A stretch of DNA of 64,000 nucleotides from Bacteroidota bacterium (GTDB lineage Bacteria > Bacteroidota > JABWAT01): the NCBI GenBank assembly GCA_020161835.1, contig JAIUNL010000003.1:186001-250000 (forward strand), read 5' to 3'. Shown one piece after another: positions 16,547 to 24,071 of this stretch. Made by a program: the position numbers and the translations under genes. Within the stretch, counting starts at the first letter, position 1, and each line of letters starts with the position of its first letter. The notes below the pieces were generated by a model. It worked only from the letters and a program-made list of their open reading frames with translations. It had not been told where the DNA came from and did no database searches.

Positions 16547-17665
16547 TTACCCGATACTGATTTTATTGTAAAACGCAGATTCTGACAGCGTACTATATTC
16601 TGAAATTGCTTTTCTGAATTCAGAATAGGCAGAATAAATCTTTTTACTCTGCGGATCTTTTTCGGTAAGTTCTGTCAGTACGATTTCAGATTGTTTTCTG
16701 AGTTCAGCCATTACATCATCAGGGAAGGGAAGGATTTTAACGTCCGGTTCGTTCTGAATCTTTTTCAGGTACTCATCATTCCGGGCTTCGAACTCAGACA
16801 ACATCCACAAATTCAACCGGTAAGCAGCCGTTCTGACGATTTCCTGCAGATCGGATGGTAACTGATTAAACGCATCCCCGTTTATAATTAATTCGAGATT
16901 CGGGCCCGGTTCCTGCCAACCCGGATAGTAATAGAATTTTGCAATTTTATGGAATCCCATCAGATAATCATGGTAAGGTCCAATCCACTCAGTTGCATCA
17001 ATGACACCCCGTTCCAGATTGGTATATAGTTCTGAGCCTGGAGACAAAACAGCCGTTGCACCGAGTTTTGAGATCACCCGTCCGCCAAGACCCGGCATTC
17101 TCATTTTCAAACCCTGAAAATCAGCGACTGATTTGATTTCACGGTTGAACCATCCGCCCATCTGCACGCCTGTATTTCCGGCAGGGAAGGGAACCAGGTT
17201 GTGGGGTTTATAGACTTCTTCCCAAAGTTGAAGTCCGCCGCCTGAGTATAGCCACGCATTCATTTGCTGGGCGTTGAGTCCGAAGGGAACGGCACAGAAG
17301 AACTGGGCAGCAGGCACTTTTCCTGACCAGTAATAAGACGCACCATGTCCCATTTCTGCAGTTCCTTGACTTACTGCATCAAAAACTTCAAGAGCCGGAA
17401 CCAGTTCACCACTTCCATAAACCTGAATCTTGAGTCTCCCGCCTGACATGGCATCAACCCATTTTGAAAACTGATCGAGACCATCGCCCATCACCGGGAA
17501 ATGCGGAGCCCACGTCGAAACCAGACGCCAATGGAAAGTTTGAGAGGAAGCTGAACCGGAAGTTTGTTCGGTAGATTGAAATCTGACTTTGCAGCCTGTT
17601 AAGGCTACTGCTGCGCCGGCGGTGGAAATCCAGGCTGCTTTTCTTAGAAAATCACGTCTGCTCAT
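16547..17665 (-). CDS. dctP: TRAP transporter solute-binding protein, Tat lipoprotein
   Basis: A 372-residue DctP-family periplasmic binding protein, the solute receptor of a TRAP transporter. The N-terminus MSRRDFLRKAAW carries a twin-arginine motif, and 'AVALTGC' is a lipobox, so it is probably exported folded by Tat and lipid-anchored. Conserved parts include 'FHWRLVSTWAPHFP', 'GAAYYWSGK'-like 'HGASYYWSGKVPA', 'GLKMRMPGLGG' (the carboxylate-binding Arg region) and 'ATEWIGPYHDYLMGFHKIAKFYYYPGW'. The last segment is typical of the subfamily linked to keto- or hydroxy-acid uptake (TakP-like), though the ligand is unproven. It lies apart from and opposite to dctQM (12992-14834) but is the only DctP here. 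LysE lies 24 bp upstream on the same strand. Confidence 0.93.
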   Translation of the reverse strand: MSRRDFLRKAAWISTAGAAVALTGCKVRFQSTEQTSGSASSQTFHWRLVSTWAPHFPVMGDGLDQFSKWVDAMSGGRLKIQVYGSGELVPALEVFDAVSQGTAEMGHGASYYWSGKVPAAQFFCAVPFGLNAQQMNAWLYSGGGLQLWEEVYKPHNLVPFPAGNTGVQMGGWFNREIKSVADFQGLKMRMPGLGGRVISKLGATAVLSPGSELYTNLERGVIDATEWIGPYHDYLMGFHKIAKFYYYPGWQEPGPNLELIINGDAFNQLPSDLQEIVRTAAYRLNLWMLSEFEARNDEYLKKIQNEPDVKILPFPDDVMAELRKQSEIVLTELTEKDPQSKKIYSAYSEFRKAISEYSTLSESAFYNKISIG

Positions 17666-17689
17666 AAACCAACTTCCTTTTCTGACTGA

Positions 17690-18328
17690 TTATTCCAGAA
17701 CCACAACTAAGATCAGGCCGATACCAAAAAGACCCAGAACCAGACCGCTGATCATGTTTACCCGGTGAAGGGATTCAAGTGTAAATCTGGTGCGGACTTT
17801 ATTGATGAGCTGACTGAAGAGAAACCAGAATCCGGCTGCGCCGCCAAAAACGCCGGCAACCAGAATTAAAACATGCCACAAACTGCCGCTGATGGCGTTG
17901 ATTCCCAATGCTGCAAAAATGCCCAGGAAAGATAAAATCATGATGGGATTGGTAAAGGCAATAATGAAGGAGGTAAGGAAGGTTCTTTTTAAACCCCGGC
18001 TGCCGGTTGCTGGCGTTTCATCACTCACAACAACCTGTTGCGGCATCTTAGAAAAGAAAATTTTAAGTCCGAAAAGAAGAAGAAAAATTCCGCCGAAAAC
18101 ATTGAATTCAAAGTTGAATCTGATGAGCAAATCGGCGATGAAAGTTAAACCAAAGGCAGCAATAAAACAATAAACGGCATCTGCTGTTGCAGCTCCAAAA
18201 CCGGTCATCATACCAAAAAGCGGACCTCTGAGCAAAATTCTGCGAACGCCCAGAACGCTGATCGGACCAACCGGCAGGGATACAAAAAGTCCGATTAAAA
18301 TACCTTTGAGAAAGATGGTAATTTCCAA
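17690..18328 (-). CDS. LysE/RhtB-family amino-acid exporter
   Basis: A 212-residue inner-membrane protein with about six hydrophobic helices. 'FLKGILIGLFVSLPVGPISVLGVRRILLRGPLFG' is the LysE/RhtB hallmark (G-x-x-x-GPx-pattern), and 'AFTNPIMILSFLGIFAALG' is the second conserved loop. Such proteins export amino acids or related small solutes by proton exchange. Length and topology are normal. It lies 24 bp upstream of dctP and 82 bp downstream of the fatty-acid-hydroxylase-family gene on the same strand, so the three may be co-transcribed. The substrate is unknown. Confidence 0.9.
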   Translation of the reverse strand: MEITIFLKGILIGLFVSLPVGPISVLGVRRILLRGPLFGMMTGFGAATADAVYCFIAAFGLTFIADLLIRFNFEFNVFGGIFLLLFGLKIFFSKMPQQVVVSDETPATGSRGLKRTFLTSFIIAFTNPIMILSFLGIFAALGINAISGSLWHVLILVAGVFGGAAGFWFLFSQLINKVRTRFTLESLHRVNMISGLVLGLFGIGLILVVVLE

Positions 18329-18409
18329 AACAGAGTTATCCAGAAGTAAAAACCCCTATTTTACGATATTCCGGTCAATGAATCAATGATGGATGAAAAG
18401 TAAATGAGG

Positions 18410-19171
18410 TCAGAACTTCCTGAACGCAAACCAATGCTGTTTGAAGTAGTTTTCAGGGAAATCAACATCGGCCAGGCCGTAGGCTTTTGGCTTTTCTGCA
18501 GGAAGCCAGGCCGTACGGAAAATCCAGTCCCACCAGGCAAATTTGGTGGCAAAGTTGGTGTTTCCGTACCGCACTTCATTGGCATGATGCCAGCGGTGCA
18601 TTTCGGGTCCGTTGATGATGTACTGGAAAAAGCCGGATTTCACATTGATGTTGGCGTGAATCCACATCCCCCAGATTCCATCAATCGTGCCTTTGAAAAT
18701 GGCAACTTCGGGTGGGGCGCCCAGCAGGATGATCGGTGCGAATTCGATGGTTTGGTTGATGATGATTTCGAGAGAATGGCTGCGCATGCCGGCAATCCAG
18801 TCAACGGCTTTTGGCGAGTGGTGAGCTTCGTGAACCCGCCACAAAACCGGACTCGCATGCATCCACCGGTGAAACCAGTAAATATAGAAATCATGCAGAA
18901 CGGTGAAAAAGACCAATTGAACCCAGATTGGCCAGTCACTAACAATCTGAAGACGGGAAAGTCCCGATGAGGAATCAATCCAGTTGATCAGACCAAAAAT
19001 GAGAAGACCCAGCACGTAAGACTGAAGAATGGCGTAAAGGAAAAAATCGGTAAAAATCCCTTTCCGGAAGAATTTTTGTCCGGGTGTGTAAGGGTAAATC
19101 CGTTCCAGAGCGATAAAAATCAGTCCGACAGAAACGAGAATGACGAGGGACGTGAGTTTGAGAGAATCCAT
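18410..19171 (-). CDS. Sterol desaturase / fatty-acid hydroxylase superfamily protein
   Basis: A ~253-residue integral membrane di-iron enzyme of the fatty-acid hydroxylase superfamily. Histidine clusters coordinate the metals: 'HDFYIYWFHRWMH' (H-x3-H), 'HEAHH' (H-x2-HH) and 'HRWHH' (H-x2-HH). At least four hydrophobic segments surround them. Bacterial relatives act on sterols, carotenoids, fatty acids or alkylglycerols; the substrate is not predictable here. The start at ATG 19171 (MDSLKLTSLV) is preferred; a longer frame to 19237 runs into the inverted-repeat element at 19204-19307 and is unlikely to be coding. Confidence 0.88.
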   Translation of the reverse strand: MDSLKLTSLVILVSVGLIFIALERIYPYTPGQKFFRKGIFTDFFLYAILQSYVLGLLIFGLINWIDSSSGLSRLQIVSDWPIWVQLVFFTVLHDFYIYWFHRWMHASPVLWRVHEAHHSPKAVDWIAGMRSHSLEIIINQTIEFAPIILLGAPPEVAIFKGTIDGIWGMWIHANINVKSGFFQYIINGPEMHRWHHANEVRYGNTNFATKFAWWDWIFRTAWLPAEKPKAYGLADVDFPENYFKQHWFAFRKF

Positions 19172-19203
19172 AATATTGAAAACTAATTTGTTTAATATGT
19201 AGT

Positions 19204-19307
19204 GCACCTCTAAAAACCTCAACAATGTCATCCTCAACTTGATTGGGCTAACGCAGTTCTGCGAAGCTCATCCATTATAAGGGAAAAAAGAGGGTTTTTA
19301 GAGGTGC
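19204..19307. repeat. 104-bp element with perfect 15-bp terminal inverted repeats
   Basis: GCACCTCTAAAAACC at 19204-19218 is the exact reverse complement of GGTTTTTAGAGGTGC at 19293-19307. The 74 bp between them include AATGTCATCCTCAACTTGA and TTCTGCGAAGCTCATCC, which resemble other intergenic repeat words in the window. It contains no ORF. It may be a small non-autonomous mobile element or an RNA with a long closing stem. Confidence 0.6.
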
Positions 19308-19349
19308 CCTATAAATTTCAGAATTTTTTGTCGGAATTCAAATACAAAG

Positions 19350-19408
19350 CATAAGGTTTAAGGAATAAGGGGTAAGGGTTAATGATCAATGGTTAATGGT
19401 GAATGTTG
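19350..19408. repeat. Heptad-repeat tract (AAGG / TTAATGG words)
   Basis: About 59 bp read in 7-base steps: cataagg tttaagg aataagg ggtaagg gttaatg atcaatg gttaatg gtgaatg. The consensus drifts from nnnAAGG to nnnAATG along the tract while the period stays exactly seven. It lies in the ~700-bp gene-free region upstream of the 19873 lipoprotein. Confidence 0.7.
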
Positions 19409-19435
19409 AAAACGCGGCTTTAGACGGGGTTAATG

Positions 19436-19556
19436 GAAATCAAATCCCGAAAGGGATTTAACATGAATAGCCTGGTTATTGAGCTTGTCGAAATGCCGGG
19501 TGAAACCCGGTGGAAAAACAATGAACAAACCTAACAACCCCGGACGGGGTTGAAAT
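19436..19556. repeat. Three-hairpin intergenic element
   Basis: Three compact hairpins follow each other: AAATCCC-gaaa-GGGATTT (19442-19459, a GNRA-type loop), CCGGG-tgaaa-CCCGG (19496-19510) and AACCCC-ggac-GGGGTT (19536-19551). TGAGCTTGTCGAA, part of another dispersed repeat type, lies between the first two. A half copy (gacggggttaa) precedes it near 19424, and AACCCC-gtt-GGGGTT recurs at 53752-53766. It may be a structured RNA or a REP-like element; there is no ORF. The rest of the gap, 19557-19785, contains a CCCGtttctCGGG hairpin near 19678 and nothing else recognised. Confidence 0.5.
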
Positions 19557-19785
19557 TTCCCATTTTCCACACCAATTCCACAGCGAAAGACCGCCGAACT
19601 AACCTTATACAAAAGGTATAAAAAGCAAATTGAAAAAGTGGCAGAAAATCACCGTTGTTTCTCCGTAAAACCCCGATCCCGTTTCTCGGGACTGGGCAGG
19701 CAGTACCCCGAACAGCGGCCCCCCCAGTGGAAAATATCACATAATCAGGCCTTCTTTATTAACGTATGTAAATAATTGTAACAAT

Positions 19786-19794
19786 GGGGGGGGG
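19786..19794 (+). promoter_or_regulatory. Homopolymeric G9 tract upstream of surface lipoprotein
   Basis: Nine consecutive G residues occur 78 bp before the lipoprotein start at 19873, in otherwise AT-rich DNA. Such tracts slip during replication and, when near a promoter, can switch expression between cells. Length variation has not been observed here; the regulatory role is inferred from position. Confidence 0.45.
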
Positions 19795-19872
19795 TAGATA
19801 TTGCAATTGGTGAAATATTCTGATAGCTTTGGTAAATAAAAATTAAGACAATACTCAATCCCGAAAATTCCC

Positions 19873-20967
19873 ATGAAAATTAAATTTATTCTTACTTTAT
19901 GTCTTCCCGTACTATTTTTTACCGGACTTTCCTGTAATTCCCCCACCGAACCCAAAGACAACCCGGGGTCTGATACAACAAGTCATAATTTTGTGTGGGA
20001 TATTGATACCATTGGGTATCGAAGCAGCTTTATCAACGGTGGTGTAATAATTAATGAAAATGATATTTGGGTTGCCGGCGAGATTTATCCGGATGTTCCA
20101 AGTTATAACAATAAAATCACCCACGGCGTCGCTCATTGGGATGGAAAAAAGTGGGTAGCTGAAATTGTAAGAGCAAAAATTTTTCCTGACAATGACGATA
20201 TAAAAGCACCTGTTTCTATTTCGGATATCACCTATACACTATCAGGCAATCTTTTTATTTCAACCGGCTTGGTATTATTAAAAAAAGAAAGTGATCAATG
20301 GAAGCAAATTGCTTCTGACAAATGGGATCATTTTGGTTTTGGAAAAATATTTGGGAACGATGAAAGCAATCTTTATATCTATGGTGTTCAAGGAGGTTTA
20401 AGTCATTTTGATGGAAATGTCCTTACACAAATTCCTACAACCACCAACCTGGATATAGTTGACATGCATGGGGACTATAATCCAAATACAAGAGAATATG
20501 AACTTCTAGCACTGGCTTCAACTGATATGTCGCACATGGATGGTACGAAACTGTTCAAGGTCAATCCAACTGGGGTTATTGAACTAAATGTCACCGGACT
20601 GGACAATTTCTCAAAGAGATCAATTTGGTTTTCCGGTGGCGGACCTTACCTGATTGCCGGTGACGGGGTTTATAGTAAAGGTGTCCTTTCCGATCCGAAC
20701 TGGAAACAAAAGACCGATTTTCCAGCAAATAATTGGTACTCTGCTGAAATAGGAGGCTGGTCAAAAAATGATTTTTTTCTTCTTCAGATAGACGGTCACG
20801 TTCTGCACTACAACGGGTCAACCTGGAAGGATTTAAAACAGGATCTGAATCTTAACCAAATAGATATTTCAAGAGTAATTGTACGAGATGATCTGGTTTT
20901 GATGATGGGTAGTGAGGTGAATTCAATGCCAAGGGCAATCATCATCAGAGGAAAACGGATCAAATAA
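19873..20967 (+). CDS. Surface lipoprotein of unknown function, beta-propeller-like
   Basis: A 364-residue exported protein with a lipoprotein signal (lipobox TGLSC, Cys at residue 21), followed by a Pro/Glu/Asp-rich linker. The rest is a series of short strands with Trp/Gly/Asp-rich turns ('ENDIWVAGEIY', 'GVAHWDGKKWVAE', 'LSHFDGNVLTQI', 'VLHYNGSTWKDL'). This spacing resembles beta-propeller blades seen in secreted FCB proteins. No catalytic motif was recognised. It lies 78 bp upstream of a T9SS cargo gene on the same strand, so the two may be expressed together. A G9 tract lies upstream of its start. Confidence 0.75.
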   Translation: MKIKFILTLCLPVLFFTGLSCNSPTEPKDNPGSDTTSHNFVWDIDTIGYRSSFINGGVIINENDIWVAGEIYPDVPSYNNKITHGVAHWDGKKWVAEIVRAKIFPDNDDIKAPVSISDITYTLSGNLFISTGLVLLKKESDQWKQIASDKWDHFGFGKIFGNDESNLYIYGVQGGLSHFDGNVLTQIPTTTNLDIVDMHGDYNPNTREYELLALASTDMSHMDGTKLFKVNPTGVIELNVTGLDNFSKRSIWFSGGGPYLIAGDGVYSKGVLSDPNWKQKTDFPANNWYSAEIGGWSKNDFFLLQIDGHVLHYNGSTWKDLKQDLNLNQIDISRVIVRDDLVLMMGSEVNSMPRAIIIRGKRIK

Positions 20968-21045
20968 ATGGAAAAAGGAGGCCCAATATTTTCAAACAAA
21001 ACTTACAATCAAAATTGATAATATTTTAAACAAAAGAGGAATTAT

Positions 21046-23730
21046 ATGAATATTGTAAAACGTGGAATCTCGATTTTTTGCTACCTTTTATTTTTTTTCG
21101 TCACTGCTTATGCCCAAAACCAGCCAGCAGACCCTGAAGATATAGCAGTCCCTGTTGTAATTAATCAAGTTAACCCCGGTGGTGTACAAATTGGAACAGT
21201 TCACCAATGGCTTGACCCAGATTTTTCCGCTGTAAATTTAGGCAAACCAGTAAATCTTGCTCTGGGGCGGGATCATATTTTCAGAGGGGAACAAAATGTA
21301 ATCAATGGTTACAAATACAAACAATGGTATCAAAACAGTGTCGTGCAAAGTGATGTTTTGAACCACCATTCTTTTTATGGAACCTATCAATTATCATCAC
21401 TGACATCTTTCTTGTCGGATATTTACACTGCATCCCTGATAGTAAATCTGGATAATGTTGAATTACCCACTGGAAATGTTCAATTTAAGGATCCATGGCT
21501 AATTGATTTTCCAGATCCTGTTACAAATTATTCACTCAGAAACCGGGGAATGGCGGGTGCGGAATTCAAAAATATTTCCTCTGGGCAAGGGAATTTAGGT
21601 GTCTCAAGCCCATATAAGGGTGTATTTTTAAACTTACCTATTGAAACAGGAAAGCCCTATTACAAGTTAAAGGCTAACGCAAATGAAAATTTCTCAGGTC
21701 AGGTCGCCTATTTTCAAAATTGGTGGCTGGAAGGTGCCAGTTTGTCAAATTGGAGTTCCGGTGAAGAACAACCCGTTGTTTTTAATTCAAATAATGCAAT
21801 GGTTACAGCAAATTACAAAGGCCACCTCCGTTCAAATTCTGCCGGCAGCCCCATTGCCACCAATCAACGCCGTGTGGTTAAAGATGGCAATACCTGGTTA
21901 ATGGTATACGAGAGTATGAATAAAATCTGGATGACACTTTCAACTGATAATGGCGTTACCTGGAGCAAAGATGAAAACATTGGACCGGGAAGTGGTAGTT
22001 TTACCTACGGTTACGGGATTAACCCAACCCTTAGCAATGTTGTGAAAAATTCTCCTTCTGATCCTGCGAGGGTTGTTGTTGGCTGGACCGAAGTGGATGC
22101 CACTGATCCTGCCGCAAATGGCTTTTTAGTTTTTGCAACAATAACCTTGAATCTGACTGCCAACGGAAATATTCAGAAGGGATGGGCTCCAGTTAGTTAT
22201 TCAGGACCAGCAATTAATATCCCATCCTTTATTCGTAAAGTTCAAATGCAGGCACCAACGCCAACACCCTATGGTTCTAAGGATACCAGAGTTTCGGTTA
22301 TTGCAAAACCAAGTGGTGAAATTACCTTTGCCTACAATATTTCCCCGAATTTCCAGTACTGGGCAAACGGCCTTGCTCTGGGACATTTAAATGCCTCAAC
22401 CAGTTCAGACATCCGGGACTGCATTCTTGGATTGCCGTCTGACATTGCTTCTGGAAAAACAACCAGTTACCCTGTCTTAATCTATTATCCGGCTGCATAT
22501 GGTCAACCAGAACTCGAAAAGCTGTATTATATCTCTACAGGTTATGCAAGTGGTACCCGGATTGTAGAATACAATTTAAAAACAAGTACTTCAGCATTAC
22601 TTCCCCTCCCTTTAAACGATTATTCATATCTCAGTCTTTCGGGAGCAGTAAACGCAACAAGTGCGAGCTACACATTAACAGCAAATGCCATAAACAATTA
22701 TTTGGTAAACACGAATATTTATCAAAAAGGAACCTATTTAGGCAATTCTCAGCCAACATTGGATAAGGTATATACCAATGCTGAAAACTCAGTTCTGATG
22801 GTTCAAAACACGTCGAACTACGGCGCGCCCATTTATGAAGTCAACTTCAAACAGGGAACAAGCTGGTATAAAGCAACTGGTGGAGCTTCCATAACCCAAA
22901 TCGGTTCAAATGTAGGCGGGATCTTTGCCCGTGAACAGGTTGGAGCAAATGACCGTAAATCTGTATTTGTAAAAACAAACACTTCACCTGCCAGTCTGGT
23001 TGTTTATTCCGGTTCAGGTGTTCTCAACAAAGGTGAATCTGTTCTTTACGCAGATGTCCGATCGGTAAGAAATTATGTAACTCTAAGCGGTCAGTCTAAA
23101 ACGGCAATTCTTGATTTCGCCGGTGCTTTGGTTGAACCTGTAGATTCCCTCGAAAACGGTTCTTCACTCTGTGCGGTGAAACTGATTGCTCCTGATCAGA
23201 ATACGATTATCGTCCGTCAGCCGGATTCGATTAAAACGGCTTTGGCCATTGATCTGATCAGAAATGGCGTTTCTGTGCGGTCGTATTCTGCTTCATTGTG
23301 GGATGAACTCAGCATCAACAGTTTTGAAGATGTTCAGGATGGTGATGTGCTTGTTTTAAGACTGGGATTCCCGGTTGCTTCTTCATGGGGTTATGAAATT
23401 TATGATTTCAACGGAACCAGCCTGACCAAAAACGAAGAAGAAACTGCAGATGCCGTGAAGCTGAAAAAACTGGAGAATGGCGTTTCTGTCTATCCGAATC
23501 CGTTTAACCCGAACACCAGTATTTCAGTTTCGCTTGAAGCACCCGCAAGTGTTAAAGTGATGGTGTTCAATATTCTGGGACAATTGGTTTCCGATTTCGG
23601 AAAGGCCGATCTGGGCGCCGGTGTTCACACTTATGCGTTTGATGGTAAAACCCTGGCCTCAGGCACGTATTTCTACCGGGTAGAGATTGGTGAAAAGGTT
23701 AAAACCGGTAAATTGCAATTGCTGAAATAA
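21046..23730 (+). CDS. Large secreted protein with T9SS type A sorting domain
   Basis: An 894-residue protein with a signal peptide (~1-24, ending AYAQ) and a C-terminal sorting domain from about residue 815. The latter has 'VSVYPNPFNPNTSISVSLE', 'VKVMVFNILGQLV' and 'LASGTYFYRVEIG', ending in 'KTGKLQLLK'. This domain directs export by the type IX system and is removed at the cell surface. The central ~780 residues are Asn/Ser/Gly/Tyr-rich with regular beta-strand spacing; I recognise no enzyme motif. 'WMTLSTDNGVTWSKDENIG' resembles an Asp-box (BNR) turn. A ribosome site AGAGGA precedes the ATG. Two hairpins follow the stop. A surface or adhesion role is likely but unproven. Confidence 0.85.
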   Translation: MNIVKRGISIFCYLLFFFVTAYAQNQPADPEDIAVPVVINQVNPGGVQIGTVHQWLDPDFSAVNLGKPVNLALGRDHIFRGEQNVINGYKYKQWYQNSVVQSDVLNHHSFYGTYQLSSLTSFLSDIYTASLIVNLDNVELPTGNVQFKDPWLIDFPDPVTNYSLRNRGMAGAEFKNISSGQGNLGVSSPYKGVFLNLPIETGKPYYKLKANANENFSGQVAYFQNWWLEGASLSNWSSGEEQPVVFNSNNAMVTANYKGHLRSNSAGSPIATNQRRVVKDGNTWLMVYESMNKIWMTLSTDNGVTWSKDENIGPGSGSFTYGYGINPTLSNVVKNSPSDPARVVVGWTEVDATDPAANGFLVFATITLNLTANGNIQKGWAPVSYSGPAINIPSFIRKVQMQAPTPTPYGSKDTRVSVIAKPSGEITFAYNISPNFQYWANGLALGHLNASTSSDIRDCILGLPSDIASGKTTSYPVLIYYPAAYGQPELEKLYYISTGYASGTRIVEYNLKTSTSALLPLPLNDYSYLSLSGAVNATSASYTLTANAINNYLVNTNIYQKGTYLGNSQPTLDKVYTNAENSVLMVQNTSNYGAPIYEVNFKQGTSWYKATGGASITQIGSNVGGIFAREQVGANDRKSVFVKTNTSPASLVVYSGSGVLNKGESVLYADVRSVRNYVTLSGQSKTAILDFAGALVEPVDSLENGSSLCAVKLIAPDQNTIIVRQPDSIKTALAIDLIRNGVSVRSYSASLWDELSINSFEDVQDGDVLVLRLGFPVASSWGYEIYDFNGTSLTKNEEETADAVKLKKLENGVSVYPNPFNPNTSISVSLEAPASVKVMVFNILGQLVSDFGKADLGAGVHTYAFDGKTLASGTYFYRVEIGEKVKTGKLQLLK

Positions 23731-23803
23731 GGGGATAGGGAGACAGCAGAGGCGCAAAGGGCGCAGAGCGGGGGGATATTTTAATTTGGAATTCGAATTT
23801 CCT

Positions 23804-23838
23804 AGAGACATCCCACTGGGGTGTCTCTGTATTTTTTT
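23804..23838 (+). terminator. Terminator after T9SS protein gene (AGAGAC palindrome)
   Basis: The hairpin AGAGACA-tCCC-act-GGGg-TGTCTCT (23804-23828) is followed by ATTTTTTTG. It is about 75 bp beyond the stop codon and belongs to a small family of AGAGAC...GTCTCT palindromes with changing centres (see 23853-23879 and 27735-27759). Confidence 0.7.
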
Positions 23839-23852
23839 GAAATTCAGCATTT

Positions 23853-23879
23853 TGTAGAGACGTGATTTATCACGTCTCC
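23853..23879. repeat. AGAGACGTGA palindrome
   Basis: AGAGACGTGA-ttta-TCACGTCTC forms a strong hairpin with the same outer bases (GAGAC/GTCTC) as two neighbours but a different inner stem. It lacks a U-run, so it is annotated as a repeat rather than a terminator. Confidence 0.6.
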
Positions 23880-23900
23880 GCATGTTAAGAAATTCAGAAT

Positions 23901-23930
23901 AAAAAGGGCGACCATTGGTCGCCCTTTTTA
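23901..23930. terminator. Bidirectional Rho-independent terminator
   Basis: A 13-bp perfect stem AAAAAGGGCGACC / GGTCGCCCTTTTT (23901-23913 and 23917-23929) with flanking A and T runs separates the convergent T9SS genes. It closely resembles the terminator at 16495-16525 in its GGCGAC core. Confidence 0.85.
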
Positions 23931-24071
23931 TTATTTGACAGCTGTTTTTCACCACACCCAAGTCATTTCATGACACGGGTTAAAAGAAGAAACAGTAGGC
24001 ACGGAAAAAGAAACTTGTATTTCATTTAGCCTTCAACCTTTACAATTTAACCTTTCTCGTTCCCCCTGCTT

